This document shows positions 1 to 12,578 of a stretch of DNA of 64,000 bases, in pieces. The first letter of the stretch is position 1. Each line of letters opens with the position of its first letter. The notes beneath the pieces were generated by a model. It was not told the DNA's origin, searched no databases, and saw only the letters and a list, made by a program, of their open reading frames with translations. A program made the translations under genes and the position numbers. Source of the stretch: Macropodus opercularis (Eukaryota; Chordata; Actinopteri; Anabantiformes; Osphronemidae); contig CM061106.1 in the NCBI GenBank assembly GCA_030770545.1, forward strand, positions 11,540,501 through 11,604,500. Reading direction: 5' to 3'.

Positions 1-290
1 TTTTGTGCGGATGGAAGATTGATCATGAACATTAACAAATAAGACTTAAACCATCCCAGTGCTTTGCCTTTAATCCAACGCTATGTTCCAGTCTCTGCAA
101 TAGAATCTTGTGATCTATCAAATGCTGCACTAAGATCTAACAGGACAAGGACAGAAACTAGACCATTGTCTGAAGCTGTGAGATCATTAGTGACTCTAAT
201 CAGAGCTGGTTCTGTCTGTGATGTATCTGAATCCTGGCTGGAAATATTCATATAGGTTATTTCTACGCAGGTGGTCACATAGTTGTTTAG
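1..290 (-). mobile_element. Non-LTR retrotransposon (LINE) reverse-transcriptase fragment
   Basis: Read on the minus strand, roughly 278 down to 90 encodes a stretch ending in GLVSVLVLLDLSAAFD, the block around the first catalytic aspartate of LINE reverse transcriptases (usually followed by TIDH). The frame then breaks. The same sequence recurs, diverged, at about 62090-62240, where the frame continues into ILIQRLEHSTGIKGKALGWF, the expected next block. So both are pieces of one LINE family, probably of the L2/Rex1/Jockey kind. The clade cannot be fixed without a search. It is a dead fragment cut by the window edge. Confidence 0.7.
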
Positions 291-300
291 CTACAGTTTT

Positions 301-840
301 TTCAAGAACTAATAAAGGGCAGATTAGATATTGGCCTATAGTTTGCAATAAAGGTTTGACTACAGCAACCTCTCTAGCTCCACGTTTCTGACTATGGAGC
401 CAGTGATCAGGGTGGTTTCTCAGCGGGCGACTGCCTAGAACTACGACTGCTACGAACCGTCACCCAGTCACATCCTGCTGCTCAAGACCCGCTGAGGGAC
501 GAGTAGCACCAAAGCTAGGAGGCTCACTAGCATTTAAATGTAGCTTATATTATAGAGATGATCTGATTAGATGGTGAAGCTCATAAACAGCAGCTGAGGT
601 GATGCGTATTGATTTAGTTGTTGTTGACAAACCTGGTTAACATAGTTAGTCTTTAACCCAGAACAGGGAGAGTCTGGCCAGTGATATTTAAAAATGGAAG
701 TTCAAAGACGCACTGTTATGCAAATGACTTGTTATCACTGAAAAACATCTGAATCCCCCGTAATTATTTGTTTTACACAACGTTTCATAGCTTAGGTTAA
801 ATAAAGTCCACTGCTGTGATCCACACGTGTGTGTTTCTTC
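301..840. other. No gene recognised
   Basis: AT-rich non-coding DNA between the LINE scrap and the first tentative GT6 exon. No open frame, RNA gene or clear repeat terminus was seen. Confidence 0.5.
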
Positions 841-1707
841 ACAGGGGGATCTACGTCTCCTTCTCAGGAAACGCCTCATTCTACCAGAGGTAGGTTCAGT
901 GAAATGAAGGTTACAGTGCAGAACTAAAACTACTCTTTCATCTGGTAAAAAACCCTTGATTCAAGATTGTATCAACATACATTGTGTCTGGTTTTCATAA
1001 ATTAATTACATCAGAATTTTAGCAGTTTATTTCCCACATTATTACTAAACTAAATATTGGTGCCTTTTTAAGCTTTTGCCAGAAGTTTGATGCAGCGAAG
1101 CCAGAACAAAACCTAGATCTCACAGAGAAACCGAAAGAAGTAGAGAAACCGAAATGCCCACAAAACAACAAGTGGAGCATTGGAGAGCTGACACGTAAAC
1201 CTGGGTAAAACACGCAAACATGTTCAAACCCACTTTAACTTACATGTGTCTCCACCTTTGCCTTGATGGAAACTATTCAGACAGTCAGCAAACGGTCATA
1301 ACGTCCAGACGAACATGAAACAGGAAGAGGAAGAAGTGACTCCAGCTCTGCTCAAACTGATGCTGCAGTAACTGGAGCATCATGTCTAAACGCATGCTGG
1401 CTCTGCCACACAGCAGGTCCTGGACCCGCAGAGAGTCACATGTGCTGTCTGTAGGATAGTGGTTTTAGTTTGTGGACCTTTGACTACGACCTGTGTTGAT
1501 GTGATCTCTGCTCTTTTCCAGAGTAAAGTATGATCAGCCAAGCGCACACAAAGGGTGAGCTGAGCAATAATAACATCCAGCTTATGGAACGTGAGGAAAA
1601 GCTTTAAAGACGATGTGATTTCAGGTTATAAACACATTTAATAGAAGCGTTGGGCTTCTTCTGTTCTATTGTTTTAATGACTCCATCTAATTCCTGTTTA
1701 GTTGAGA

Positions 1708-1711
1708 CGTC
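1708..1711. repeat. Target-site duplication of LTR element, left copy
   Basis: CGTC directly abuts the left LTR and is repeated at 8550-8553 after the right LTR. A 4-bp duplication is typical of gamma-type retroviral integrases. Confidence 0.85.
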
Positions 1712-2323
1712 TGTAGTTGTTTACAGACATTCCTCACCGAGAGGATTCAGTTAAACACAGCACTGAGATTCAAAATAATACAAATGATTTATTTCACATA
1801 AGTGGTGTAAAAATATACATAAGGCAGATATATACGAAGTCACCTGATTCCTCCCTGCAGGGGTAAAGCTCGCTGGCGCGCGGGGAAGGACGGAGCCTGG
1901 CTGGGAGACACCAGCTGTGTCTCCCAGCCGGCACAGCACACATCTCCCCCTCTCCGCTTTGGGGTGTTGGTTCTTAAACCCTAAACCTACGTCAGTCGGA
2001 AGAAAGCTATTGCCCAATCTTGGTCTTCGGATCTGGATAGTTTAGACTAATGACTCTGTTTACGGGAAAGTTATCAACAGGTCACTTCGACCTAGCGTGT
2101 TCCCGGAGCAGCCACACTCGCCAAGAACTTTTCCAGATGTGGGATGTTATTGCCAACGTAAGAGGTTCACGTCCTGGACACAGAAACTCCATCACCTCAC
2201 AGCCTGGCTGTCTAGCCTGCACTTATGAAAACCTATTCCTGTTAATACCTACATAGAGTACAGATTCCATCCTATACATTCTGAGCATATATTCCATCCC
2301 AAGTACACACATTTTCCACTACA
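1712..2323 (-). repeat. LTR (3' LTR of minus-strand element)
   Basis: 612 bp, starts TGTAGTTG and ends CCACTACA, identical by eye to 7938-8549. On the minus strand an AATAAA (complement of 1788-1793) can serve as polyadenylation signal. An 88-codon open frame at 1751-2017 repeats in both LTRs and is a by-product of LTR sequence, with no recognised domain. Confidence 0.9.
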
Positions 2324-5163
2324 ATCCCTCCTCTGGGGCTTCCTAAAGCACCACCATAGTCGAAACATTCAGACACATGCTATACAACCTAACACCTGCA
2401 AATTATCCCCAACTGAAACAGCACTTACTCACATACTGTCCCACAAAATCCTCTAGATCAAAACAGAGTCAACAAAGTAAATTATTAAATTAACTTTATC
2501 CTTAGCTTAACAGAACTGGCATCACATTAAACACAATTCAATAAACAAAATGAACCTTTGAACTCAACATACGACTTAACGTTACTAAGTCTTGCAGGGG
2601 GAGGAAGGTGACTCTCTTTTTCAAACCAAATGTCACATTAACCCACAAAACCCAGAGTCTATGAGATGTCCTGAAGGTCGGCGTTCCATCCGGGTCACTC
2701 GTGTCCTGTATGTGTTTCCTCTGAAACAGGTGTGTGTTGGTGTGTGAATTGTTTTGTGCGGCTGAGGACGGCGATCCGCCCACGCCCTGTAGCCGTGTTG
2801 GTCAGATGGACACATGACAGGGCTGTGTCCGGCATCTCGTTAGTGATTAGTTTCATAGGGATATTGCTAGGATGAATCTTTAAGATCCAGGCTGCTGACA
2901 TGAGGCGTCGGCCACCCTCTATGACGGACTGGTTACTTCTAGGAGATCGGTTCTGATAGCTCAAGGGCATCTGGTATCTTCTTTTCCTCTACATGATCCT
3001 GGATGAGAATCCTCTGTGTCCAGATCACTCCAGCGCCTGGACTGTTACTGCAGCTTTAACCTGAGAGCAGATAGCTGAGAGACACATAGACAAAAGTGCA
3101 ACACATGCAAACCTATGGGGGTGTTAATGCAACTCCACACCCTCCTCTCATACTACCATGACCTGTGGAAGAAAGTTATGAACGTTAGAGAGGTGGTTGG
3201 TGTGATGACGTCCACTGCTGCGGTGCCTAGAGAGAGTGAACCCAAGTTGTTAGGGTGAGCTCCAGGTTTACAACAAAACATCACATTCAGTCTGGAACAG
3301 CTGAACCTGTCACCAATAACAAGCAGCTCCTCCTTGCTTGGGTTTAAGATTGAGCTAAGTTGGAAAATTATTACATTATATGACAACATCAACAAACATT
3401 AGACATTTTTCATGGTCAGTCTGTGAAACCTTGTTTCAGTCAGTCAGTCGGTTCTTTATGTCATGAGCTCAGGTTTTATCGTGCACGTGAGCTGGGAGGG
3501 AGACTCCCGCTCAGAATGAACTGCAGTTTAACTACTCGGCCTGCTGAAGGAATCAGCAGTGTCGCTTAGGTGTCGCTTAGGGGGCCCCCTCCTCCATGAT
3601 GGTAGACGCTGGTTCCATGATTTTTCTGCAGAAAACACTCAAGTGTAAATTAATGATCTTTTCATGAGATCTCTGATCGATTAGTTACCATTAGTCACTA
3701 AAGCAAAGCTTCATGCAATGTTAATCCTGCACACACACACACACACATATAATGACATAATCACAATGTTTTTCTATTTTTATGTAATACTGTAATCGTT
3801 AACGCATCTCTGCCATTCAATTAACTTCAATTAAATTCACTGCTCTTATCGGGAACCAATCCCTCCTCACTGCAGAGACCTGCTCATAGGTTAAAGGTAA
3901 CAGGCTGGGAAATTAACTTCAACCAGCAGTCAAACCATAGAGTAAAATGCTATGAGCTACACACACGTTGCCACACTCCTCCTTTAGGCCCGTTCATGCT
4001 GTCTGTTTAACAAGAAACACTAGTGACGTGTTCTCATAGAACCAAAGCAGTAGCCTGCTGCAACAACACTTTAATGGTTTCAAATGCCATGATCTGGGGT
4101 CCACACGACTTTTCCCCATAACTTTCCAGCTCCGTCAGTTTTTATCGTCTCTCTCAGGGGTTGCACAATTGTTCAATACCCATCTATCCAGTCTACTCTG
4201 CAGCCTGTCATTCCCAAGAAAGTCAGCATTTCCCGGACTGTGGTTGGATTGGGACCTTGGTCACAGCTTCCAATTGAGAAGCAGAAAGCAGAATTGACAA
4301 TGAGACCCAGCGCGTGTTCCCTGTGTGATCAACCTCCCAGATTCTCCACTTGGTCTTTTCAGTACTGAAGCTTATTAGATGCTTTATGGCCTCGTTCAGC
4401 CAACAACAAAGTGATGGAACCCACATGACACGTTTCCAGACTAGGTGAACACTCATCATCCTATGAATTCAAAGAGATGTCAACTGTCTTCACTCAGTAT
4501 CACACTGAAAACCCAGAACACAGATCAACCACTGAACCACTGAGCATCAGGTAGAACATCCGACACCAGAGCATGTGGATCTGGAACCTCAGCTTGAATT
4601 CTAAGGGGACTCTGAGCTTTACCCTCATACATGCATCTATACTTATCTACACCTATTAGTAGACTAAGTGGTGTTTTAAGAAAATACATATACACTAAAC
4701 TAACTCTTGGTCCCATTTTAGTCGTTGCTTTTTATTTCTCTCTTTTCTTTTTCTTTCTTTCTTTTTTTTTTTTTTCAAGTCATGGGACCTAACTGTCTGA
4801 ACTTGTGGTCTGCTAATATGTGAAATTTCTTGATAAAATACTTTTTTTCTTTTTTTTGAATAAATGCTGATCTTCAGAATCTGTCTTTAAATAATGGGGT
4901 GTGCAGTGGGACGAACATGCAGGCTGCTTTTTTAAAGCCTGCTTTTTTTAAAGTTTTAAAGTCCACTGCTATGTCAGCCAAGTGCAAAGTCCATAAATGT
5001 CTTTTCCTCAGTCACTGACAACATGCAGTTGCTTCACCGCGATTCTCTTCTTTTTTTTCCTCGTCCGTGCCAATGTTTCTCCTTCTTTTTTTTTAATCAA
5101 GTGCACGGCTCCTGCCAGCAATGACTGCTGGCCACAGGCTGATGTTGATGACAGCCAATATCC

Positions 5164-5580
5164 TCAGATCCCAGTGTCTCGGGGATTCTGCCTTCGTCTC
5201 CTTGGTTCATTTACGTGGAGTTTTCCACTGATCCATGTAGGACACTGATCTCTTACATGTCCAAGTCTTCCACAACTGGAACATTTTCCAGCTGCACTTG
5301 CTCGTCCGGCTCCTCTGCCCCGGCTGGTAGGAAACCCTCCTCTCATCCTTGGAGGTCCTGTCCACCCTCCTGGCTGGATGTATATCACCTGGGGCTCGGC
5401 CATGACGGGTGTTGTAGCTGATGTCTGAGGTGCTCAGGCTGGTTCAGCAGTGCAGTTCACCACTGTCTGTCTTTTCTTCTTCCCTTCCTTCGACGGCTGG
5501 TGTTTCAGTTCGTGTGCTGGCTCCTTATCTGTCTGCTTCTGATGAACAGCATTAGCAAACAACTGTTACAGCATCCACCT
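5164..5580 (-). pseudogene. Gag nucleocapsid relic of the LTR element
   Basis: The minus strand encodes a basic, Gly/Arg-rich stretch (MRGGFPTSRGRGAGRASAAGK, shortened: SRGRGAGRAS) and a zinc knuckle CSSCGRLGHVRDQCP of CX2CX4HX4C form, then a stop at 5164. Upstream in the same frame is a lysine-rich segment (EGKKKRQTVVNC) cut from the rest by one in-frame UGA near 5433. This is what the C-terminal part of a retroviral gag looks like. No capsid region could be recognised further upstream. It is either a relic or a short RNA-binding product; I infer relic. Confidence 0.65.
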
Positions 5581-7937
5581 CATGACCAGTGAAATGATCA
5601 CATGACACGTTACACAGTCTCCCAGCTTCTCTTAGTTTGCTCTGAGATGATGACAAACCCCTGATGATCACTGCAACCAGGCTGAATATCCTCACATGCC
5701 TCCTTCACTCTAGATGACGTCACTGGTTTCCCAGAAACTGTTTTCCTCCCAGTGGCTGTGGGAGATCTCTCAGTTCTCTCATCGTCTCCAGCCGCATCAG
5801 TCTCTCTCACATCCTCAACCTGCTTATTCGTGTCACCACACTCCCGTTAATGCTCTTTATCTACTTCTGACATGCAGACCACTTGTACAACAGGGATCTC
5901 TATCTGAAATGTTCACTGCCTTCAAACAAACTTCTGATAACTCATCTAACTCCTCTGACCTAAAATGTTCTTTTCTCTCACAGGCATTTGTGCAGCATAA
6001 GGGGGGCTTCCCTACTACACTAACTTTTTCACATGTCTAATCTTGTGATTTTTACTAAAACTTCCATTTCAACCCACTGCCTCAGGTCAAACGTTCCCCC
6101 CAATGGCCAGGGTGACGTAGTCCTCTGCGTTCACTGGATTAATTTATTTTAATATCTACAAATTTCTTCCGTCAAAAGCGGATTCTTGTTCACCTCGACA
6201 GGAGACGTTTTCTTATTGTCAGACTCCGTGACTCTACGTGATGTGACTGTATGTTTTATGTCTGTGACGTAACTTAATGACTAAGTGTTTTCTGTTACTA
6301 AAAACTTCAAACCTTATTGTCCAGATTCAAACACCAGTGGAGTCTGTAATTTGAGCTCTAAGCAGCCTCAAAAGCTCTTTGGAGCTAAATACCACAGCTG
6401 CTTCGTCACAATGTGAACCTAGGAGCTTCACACACACACACTCTGGACAGCAAGGGAGGAGGCTGGTTGGGCTTATGTGTAGTAGCCCCTGACCACCAGT
6501 AGATGCGCTGTCTCACCCACAGACTCAAAGCCAATCGTGGACCGCGCGTTCACACAAAATCCCTCCTCTTTAAAAAACAGGAGAGCGCGGTCACTGTAAC
6601 AACACTGTGAATAATTATCCACCAACAACCAACCACAGCAAGGCAAACACTCTCCACGCAAATGTATTATGATCAAATCAAATCTTAGATTCTCAACCCA
6701 AAACGTTAATGAAAGCAAAAAGCAACCCACACAGTTTAACAGTTCCGTACTCAGCCTCTACCGGACCATGAGAAGGAACACAGTGAAAACTGCTTTTACT
6801 CTGAAAAGGCACATAGATCTATTTTTATCTCTCCACACACACACAGTCAGCTGCCGGAGCAGAGAAAGAGCCGCTGCTTAACATTAACCCTACAGTCCCA
6901 GCTCCGCCTGTAATACAACACAACCAAACAAAGCAGATTCACAAAGATTCAACAGCTTTTATCAGCAATAAACACACAAATCACCACATAGCTGATACAC
7001 ATAAACACAGCGCGATACATAAGCACATACACATATATATTTGAAGCTTCATTAATTCATATGCATATACCTTAAACACGTTTCAGTCTAGACTCCTTCC
7101 TCACAGAAAAGCGCTTTTCAACGGGTTTTTCTTATAAACTCAGGTACCTCTGCCGTGGCGAAAATTTACACCTGGGTTGATCTGGCCCAGGCTAATGTAA
7201 CTTTCCCAAGTTATCAACTCGCAGCGAAAAACAGTCTAATCTATTCCTAGATTAAATATTCGTTCCTAATTAGGTGAGCACAACAACAACAACACTTCTG
7301 GCGTCGAAAACCACTGCGAGCGCACAAACAGACTGTTGCCTCTGCAAAACCTCTGTGCTCTTTGACCTCAACTCACAAAACAAAAAGATACATTTGAAGT
7401 GTTTTCAATTTTCGTTGAGTAACCGGGCCTAATTAACCATGCAGAGCCCACGCAAACAGTCATCTGGACTTACACAACCTTCACATAATAATTTCCGTTC
7501 ACTAATTCCAGACTCACACGCCCATAATTTAGAATTCTCAATGTCTGAAAAACCCTTTAGTGGTCAATAGGTTGTATCATTTTCCTCCTTATAGACACAT
7601 CAATAGAAACAAACAAAACACAACACATGCAGCAACAGTTATTTAAAGCAGCAGAAGCTGAAGTGACTCCGTATATAACGCCTTCACCACCACGGTGGGG
7701 TTTCCCTCACACCAAATTCTTTTCTTAAGGCAGCCAAATTAGAATTTAACTGTTTAGGTCACGTTGTGACTTTGTTAAACAATCTTACCAAAATTCTCCA
7801 ACTGATCCCAGACACAGAGTACGTCAAAGAAAAGCAAAACGCAGCTTTTTACCTGTGGCCACACGTGACGTCGTCTGTGTCCAGAAACCAGCAGCAGAAT
7901 TTGGCTCCCTTTTGCCTTCTTCGTGACGCCAAGAATC

Positions 7938-8549
7938 TGTAGTTGTTTACAGACATTCCTCACCGAGAGGATTCAGTTAAACACAGCACTGAGATTCAAA
8001 ATAATACAAATGATTTATTTCACATAAGTGGTGTAAAAATATACATAAGGCAGATATATACGAAGTCACCTGATTCCTCCCTGCAGGGGTAAAGCTCGCT
8101 GGCGCGCGGGGAAGGACGGAGCCTGGCTGGGAGACACCAGCTGTGTCTCCCAGCCGGCACAGCACACATCTCCCCCTCTCCGCTTTGGGGTGTTGGTTCT
8201 TAAACCCTAAACCTACGTCAGTCGGAAGAAAGCTATTGCCCAATCTTGGTCTTCGGATCTGGATAGTTTAGACTAATGACTCTGTTTACGGGAAAGTTAT
8301 CAACAGGTCACTTCGACCTAGCGTGTTCCCGGAGCAGCCACACTCGCCAAGAACTTTTCCAGATGTGGGATGTTATTGCCAACGTAAGAGGTTCACGTCC
8401 TGGACACAGAAACTCCATCACCTCACAGCCTGGCTGTCTAGCCTGCACTTATGAAAACCTATTCCTGTTAATACCTACATAGAGTACAGATTCCATCCTA
8501 TACATTCTGAGCATATATTCCATCCCAAGTACACACATTTTCCACTACA
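7938..8549 (-). repeat. LTR (5' LTR of minus-strand element)
   Basis: Right-hand copy of the 612-bp LTR, followed by the CGTC target duplication at 8550-8553. A possible splice donor CAG/GTAAAA lies in the leader (complement of about 7852-7860). Confidence 0.9.
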
Positions 8550-10939
8550 CGTCACTTTGTGCTTTGTCAGACGTCACGTTGTTTATTGGCTGAACCAGCC
8601 TTTCAGCAGGTGAAACGTTCAGATGTTGCTACTGTTCAAGCTCACGCTCTCAGGACGTTCTTTACTCTCCCAGACGCACTGACGTGAACCCAGTGACCAA
8701 CTGGAATGTTCCCCTGGTTTGGGAGGGAACCTTTGATCCTGTGGTTATTGACGCCATCTATCAGAAAATGGAGCCACGCATTGCTGTGGTGGTGTTTGCT
8801 GTTGGCAAGTATGTGCACAGGCACCAACTATATGATGCTTTTCCATGTGTCATAAACTAATAATTCATTCTTTCATGTGGACAGATACACCCGTTTCCTG
8901 AGGGCCTTCCTGGAGTCAGTGAAAAGCACTTTTTAGTTGACTTCAGGGTCACGTACTACATCTACACAGACCATGAGGAAGATGTTCCCACAGTGAGTCG
9001 TTCATTTATGTAGTGAGACACACCTGCAACAAACTCAGAGGAGTGATGCAGAGGCTTTGCTGGACAAACTCTGGTGAAACTCCACCCGTGAGCCACATTG
9101 TGTCCTGTCTAATGTTGCTCCATCGTTTGCTGCCGTTGACAGTGTGTTTGTCAACCTGAATCAAACGCAGCAATAGTCTGTCACGTCCTGACTTCATGCC
9201 GTTCGTCCTGCGTTTTCTCATCTGGCTCAGGTTGAGATGGGTGAAGGCCGGAGCGTCTCTGTTGTGTCTGTGCCCAGTGCAAAGCGCTGCAGGATGTGGT
9301 GCTCGGGAGGATGAAGTGGGCCACAGTCACCATCCACAAGCAGGTAAACGCTGCTGAACGGGGCCTGACGCCAAGTCTGACACGTCTGAGTGGTTCCTGC
9401 TTGAAAACCTTGGTGTCTTTTAACAAGCAGAACGGGTCATGACTCACTAACGGAATAAGTTAAATGTAAAATGCTAATTGTTGTCTTTTATTTATACCTT
9501 TAATCAAATCTCTCTGTGTTGCTCTTATTCCTTCGTGTTTCCTGTTTTCAGATCCGTAATGAAGCCGACCACCTTTTCATGATGGACATCGACAGCGTCT
9601 TCCACAACCGCTTTGGGGCCGAGTCTCTCAGCCGACTGTCAGCTGTGCTTCACCGAGGCTACTACAAGGTTTCACTGTGGTTCCTTTGAGAGAACAGCTG
9701 AAATCCTGGAGTGTGATACAGACTCTAAGTAGAAGGGCCATGAAGTATAAGGCTTATTGTGCACGATGCTGCCAGAGCCCACAAAGCAACCAACTAGAAA
9801 ACACTGAAGGTGCAGAGGCAGGAAGCGTCTCGTCCGCTCAGACGCCATCTCACTCATTTGACTCATGCAAAGAGACTATTTCTGTACAGAGCATGTGCAC
9901 ATATGATGTTTTCAGCATTTCCACTGCTGTGGCAGCTGCAGCTTCCTGCTCTTGTTCTTAATTCCTCCCTTTTGTCCGTAGACGACGAGAAATAACTTCC
10001 CTTACGAGCGTCGCCAGGAGTCCACGGCGTACGTCCCTAATGACGAGGGAGATACTACTACACTGCTGCCGTGTGGGAGACCTGGAGGACATGGACAAGC
10101 TGGTCCGGTAAACAAGCACATGAAGGTGGAATCATCTGCTACTGCAGCTAGTGGAGCTTATTCATTGCTGCTTATCAGGCCACTCATTGTTGTCAAAGAG
10201 TCTCAGTTTTTTTACTGACGTCTTGATTCATTTAGCTGATTTAATTACTTTCTACCATTGAAGTAAAAACTCTCTCCCTTTTTCAGACACTGTTACGATC
10301 AGTCACAGGCCGACGCCAAGAACCACATTGAAGCTGTGTGGCAGGAAGAGTCACCTCAACAAGTGCGGTGTCACTTTTCATTCCCACACACGTTTATTTG
10401 TGTTTCTTCTTATTAATGTTGAAACCCAGACTCGTACTTTATGTACCTGCTAGTTTGATTCACGCTGTGTCAGAAACCTTCATGTCCCACATACACATAT
10501 CACACCTGCGTCTCTGTCCTGCAGGTACCTGCTGTACAACAAACCCACTAAGGTGCAGTCTCCAGAGTATCTGTGGTCCGATTATGATCAAGTGCCGTCG
10601 GACATCAAAGTGGTCAGGATCTCCCAGCTGGTCAAGAACTACGCCGACGTTCGGCCCAACGGTGGACAGTGATGGCTCAGCCATGGGTCAGGCCTTAATG
10701 CAGCCTTTATAGGTGGTGGAGTGTTGGGACGTTAGAGGCTGGGTTTCATCTGTTGATTCATCGTACGCTCACTGGCCATTTTGTTGGTGACACTGCACAG
10801 GCTGCTCCAATGCAGGAACAGTTTTTAAGGTGATAGTTGGTCTTTACGTTAGTTACTGATGTCACACATTGGATTGGATTAAACTGTGCAGGTTTCCCTA
10901 AGATGTTATAGACCAGAACATAAATAAATAAAATAAATG

Positions 10940-12500
10940 AATGATAAAAACTACAAATGTAATGACTGCACATTTATATCTGTGGTTGTAAATATTAACG
11001 TTCTGAAAATGGATAATACATTAGCAGAATGGATGGACAACGCAGCTGACTGACGCTGGCTGCTGGAGTGAACGTCAACTTTTCAGACTCACCTCAAGCG
11101 TCTTTTTCCCTTCCCTGGTCCTGATGGTGGACAGAGGTCAGACCCTGACTGGTCTGCAGCTACGCAAACCCAAGCACAACAACACTGATGCTGTGTGTTC
11201 AGACACATTTCTCTCAGAATCAGCATGAAGCACAAGCTCAGTTGTCAGTAACTAAATGTATTTTGAAAGGACGTACGAATTGTTGAAGCAGGTTATTAAC
11301 ATGAAGAAAAGCCCTTTTAATTACTGTCCAGAATTATCTAACCATAATCATAATCTCTATTAAATTTAAGTCTTAAAATTTTAATGTCACTTTTATTTTG
11401 AATGGAGCAGGTGGAAGCATGAGTTGAGTCATGACCCAGTGCAAACATTGTCACTAACTATCACAATGTCAGTATTCAGTTGGTCTTTTTGAGGTTTTAA
11501 TCATGGTGTGCTTTTATTTTGAAAATAAGTGTGTGGTTAATTACGAAAACAATCAAACGCTGGAATTTGTCAGGACCGATAAAATGAACTAGGAGCGAGG
11601 AGACTGGAACTGTCTCAACCATGATCTCGTCAGAGGATGAGGGTGAACACGCCCCAGCTGGGTCGTCACCAGAGGACTGGAGCGTGAGAGGAGCAGAATC
11701 TGAGGTGAGCAGTCCAGAGTTCTGAGGGGCAGAAAGACAAAACCAACACAGCAGACGTCCAGTTCTGGTGTCAAAGCCTCCGCTGGGCCTTCTAGAGGTT
11801 CCCTCCAACGACCGGAGCGACATCTCTCAACAGGAGAACTGGGAGAGTCCACATACGTCTGATACTGGACACTGTCCAACGAAAATGAGTTAATGTCACA
11901 GAATGAAAATGTCTCTTTTATTAAAGCAGGAAGAAAATACTAACTCTGCATATTCCTTCATGTCTGACTGACACTTGAGAGGTTTCATTTAAATTAAAGC
12001 GTGTTTACATTTATCCATAAAGAGGTTTGTCAGGATATGATGTTGGATGGTTTAGTAAAAACGGTTAAACAATTTATCCTAATCCTGAAAACTATTCCTC
12101 ATGTCTTTGGAAAAGATTGTTTTCAATAGAAATGAATCCAGCGTGTAGCAGTGTTATCAACTGAATTATTACACATAATATGTGACAGACTCTTTATTTC
12201 TAAATATTCAGGGTGATACAGAACAACAGGCAGGAGCTGGATGAGCTGTAAACACAGAGCTGACAGACATCTGAACATCTGGATCACAAACTGAATGTAT
12301 TTGTACGTTTGTCCCAGAGTCCTGCAAACGTCCACAGACCTCAACCTGACGTCACTGTTCTGATGCTGACGCTGCCTGTGAACAAAGGCGACTCTGGTTT
12401 CACTGATCGCCTCCAGGTTTGCCAACAGCTGGACAGTGAGATTATTAAATATGAGCAAACACAGATTTGTTTTCTGGTTTAACAAAATACTTCTATTCAA
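10940..12500. other. Intergenic, no gene recognised
   Basis: Follows the GT6 3' end. Open frames of about 100 codons on the minus strand at 11497-11879 overlap one another in different frames and match no domain I recognise. No RNA gene or repeat terminus was seen. Confidence 0.45.
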
Positions 12501-12578
12501 CATGTCAAAGCCTCTGAGGACGTGAGTTCACCTTCCTACAAACCAAACGTTGCTGTGATTGGTCCATCATCACTGTGA

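Larger units (their letters stand above)
1712..8549 (-). mobile_element. Complete, very young, apparently non-autonomous LTR element with gag relic only
   Basis: Two 612-bp LTRs (1712-2323 and 7938-8549) read as identical; each has TG...CA ends with inverted TGTAGT/ACTACA, and the element is flanked by CGTC duplications. The purine run next to the left LTR (minus strand, ending AGGAGGGAT) is a polypurine tract, so the element runs on the minus strand with its 5' end at right. A candidate primer-binding site starts TGGCGTCACG at 7931; the tRNA is not identified, only the first seven bases fitting tRNA-Asn. The 5.6-kb interior has no reverse transcriptase, integrase or envelope frame. The only recognised coding part is a gag nucleocapsid relic at about 5164-5580. 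Identical LTRs with a dead interior mean it was copied recently using proteins supplied by another element. It lies in an intron of the GT6 pseudogene. Confidence 0.85.
845..10672 (+). pseudogene. GT6 family (ABO / alpha-1,3-Gal(NAc) transferase-like) glycosyltransferase pseudogene
   Basis: GT6 enzymes are Golgi type II membrane proteins that add alpha-1,3-linked Gal or GalNAc to glycan ends. Catalytic exons with good GT/AG borders lie at 8654-8808 (NPVTNWNVPLVWEGTFDP), 8885-8992 (YTRFLRAFLESV), 9231-9343, 9552-9668 (FMMDIDS, the DXD metal/UDP-sugar site), 9982-10107 (NNFPYERR, AYVPNDEGD), 10287-10362 (HIEAVW) and 10525-10672 (YLLYNKPTKVQSPEYLW, stop at 10670). Tentative stem exons are 845-889 and 1083-1194. 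Nearly every catalytic exon has a one-base deletion that breaks the frame: near 8923, 9292, 10051 and 10074, and at the ESHLNK motif near 10352. Splice sites and codon-level similarity are otherwise well kept, so the loss looks recent. Unlike mammalian ABO, the catalytic domain is split over many exons. A 6.8-kb LTR element sits in the intron before 8654. AATAAA-type signals follow at about 10921. Confidence 0.8.

Noticed and set aside
1751..2017. 88-codon open frame repeated at 7977-8243
   Set aside because: It lies wholly inside the two identical LTRs and has no known domain, so its repetition reflects the LTR.
7700..7937. Leader hairpin array in the non-autonomous element like that of the retrovirus
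   Set aside because: Only isolated TACGTC and short inverted repeats are present, with no repeated loop.
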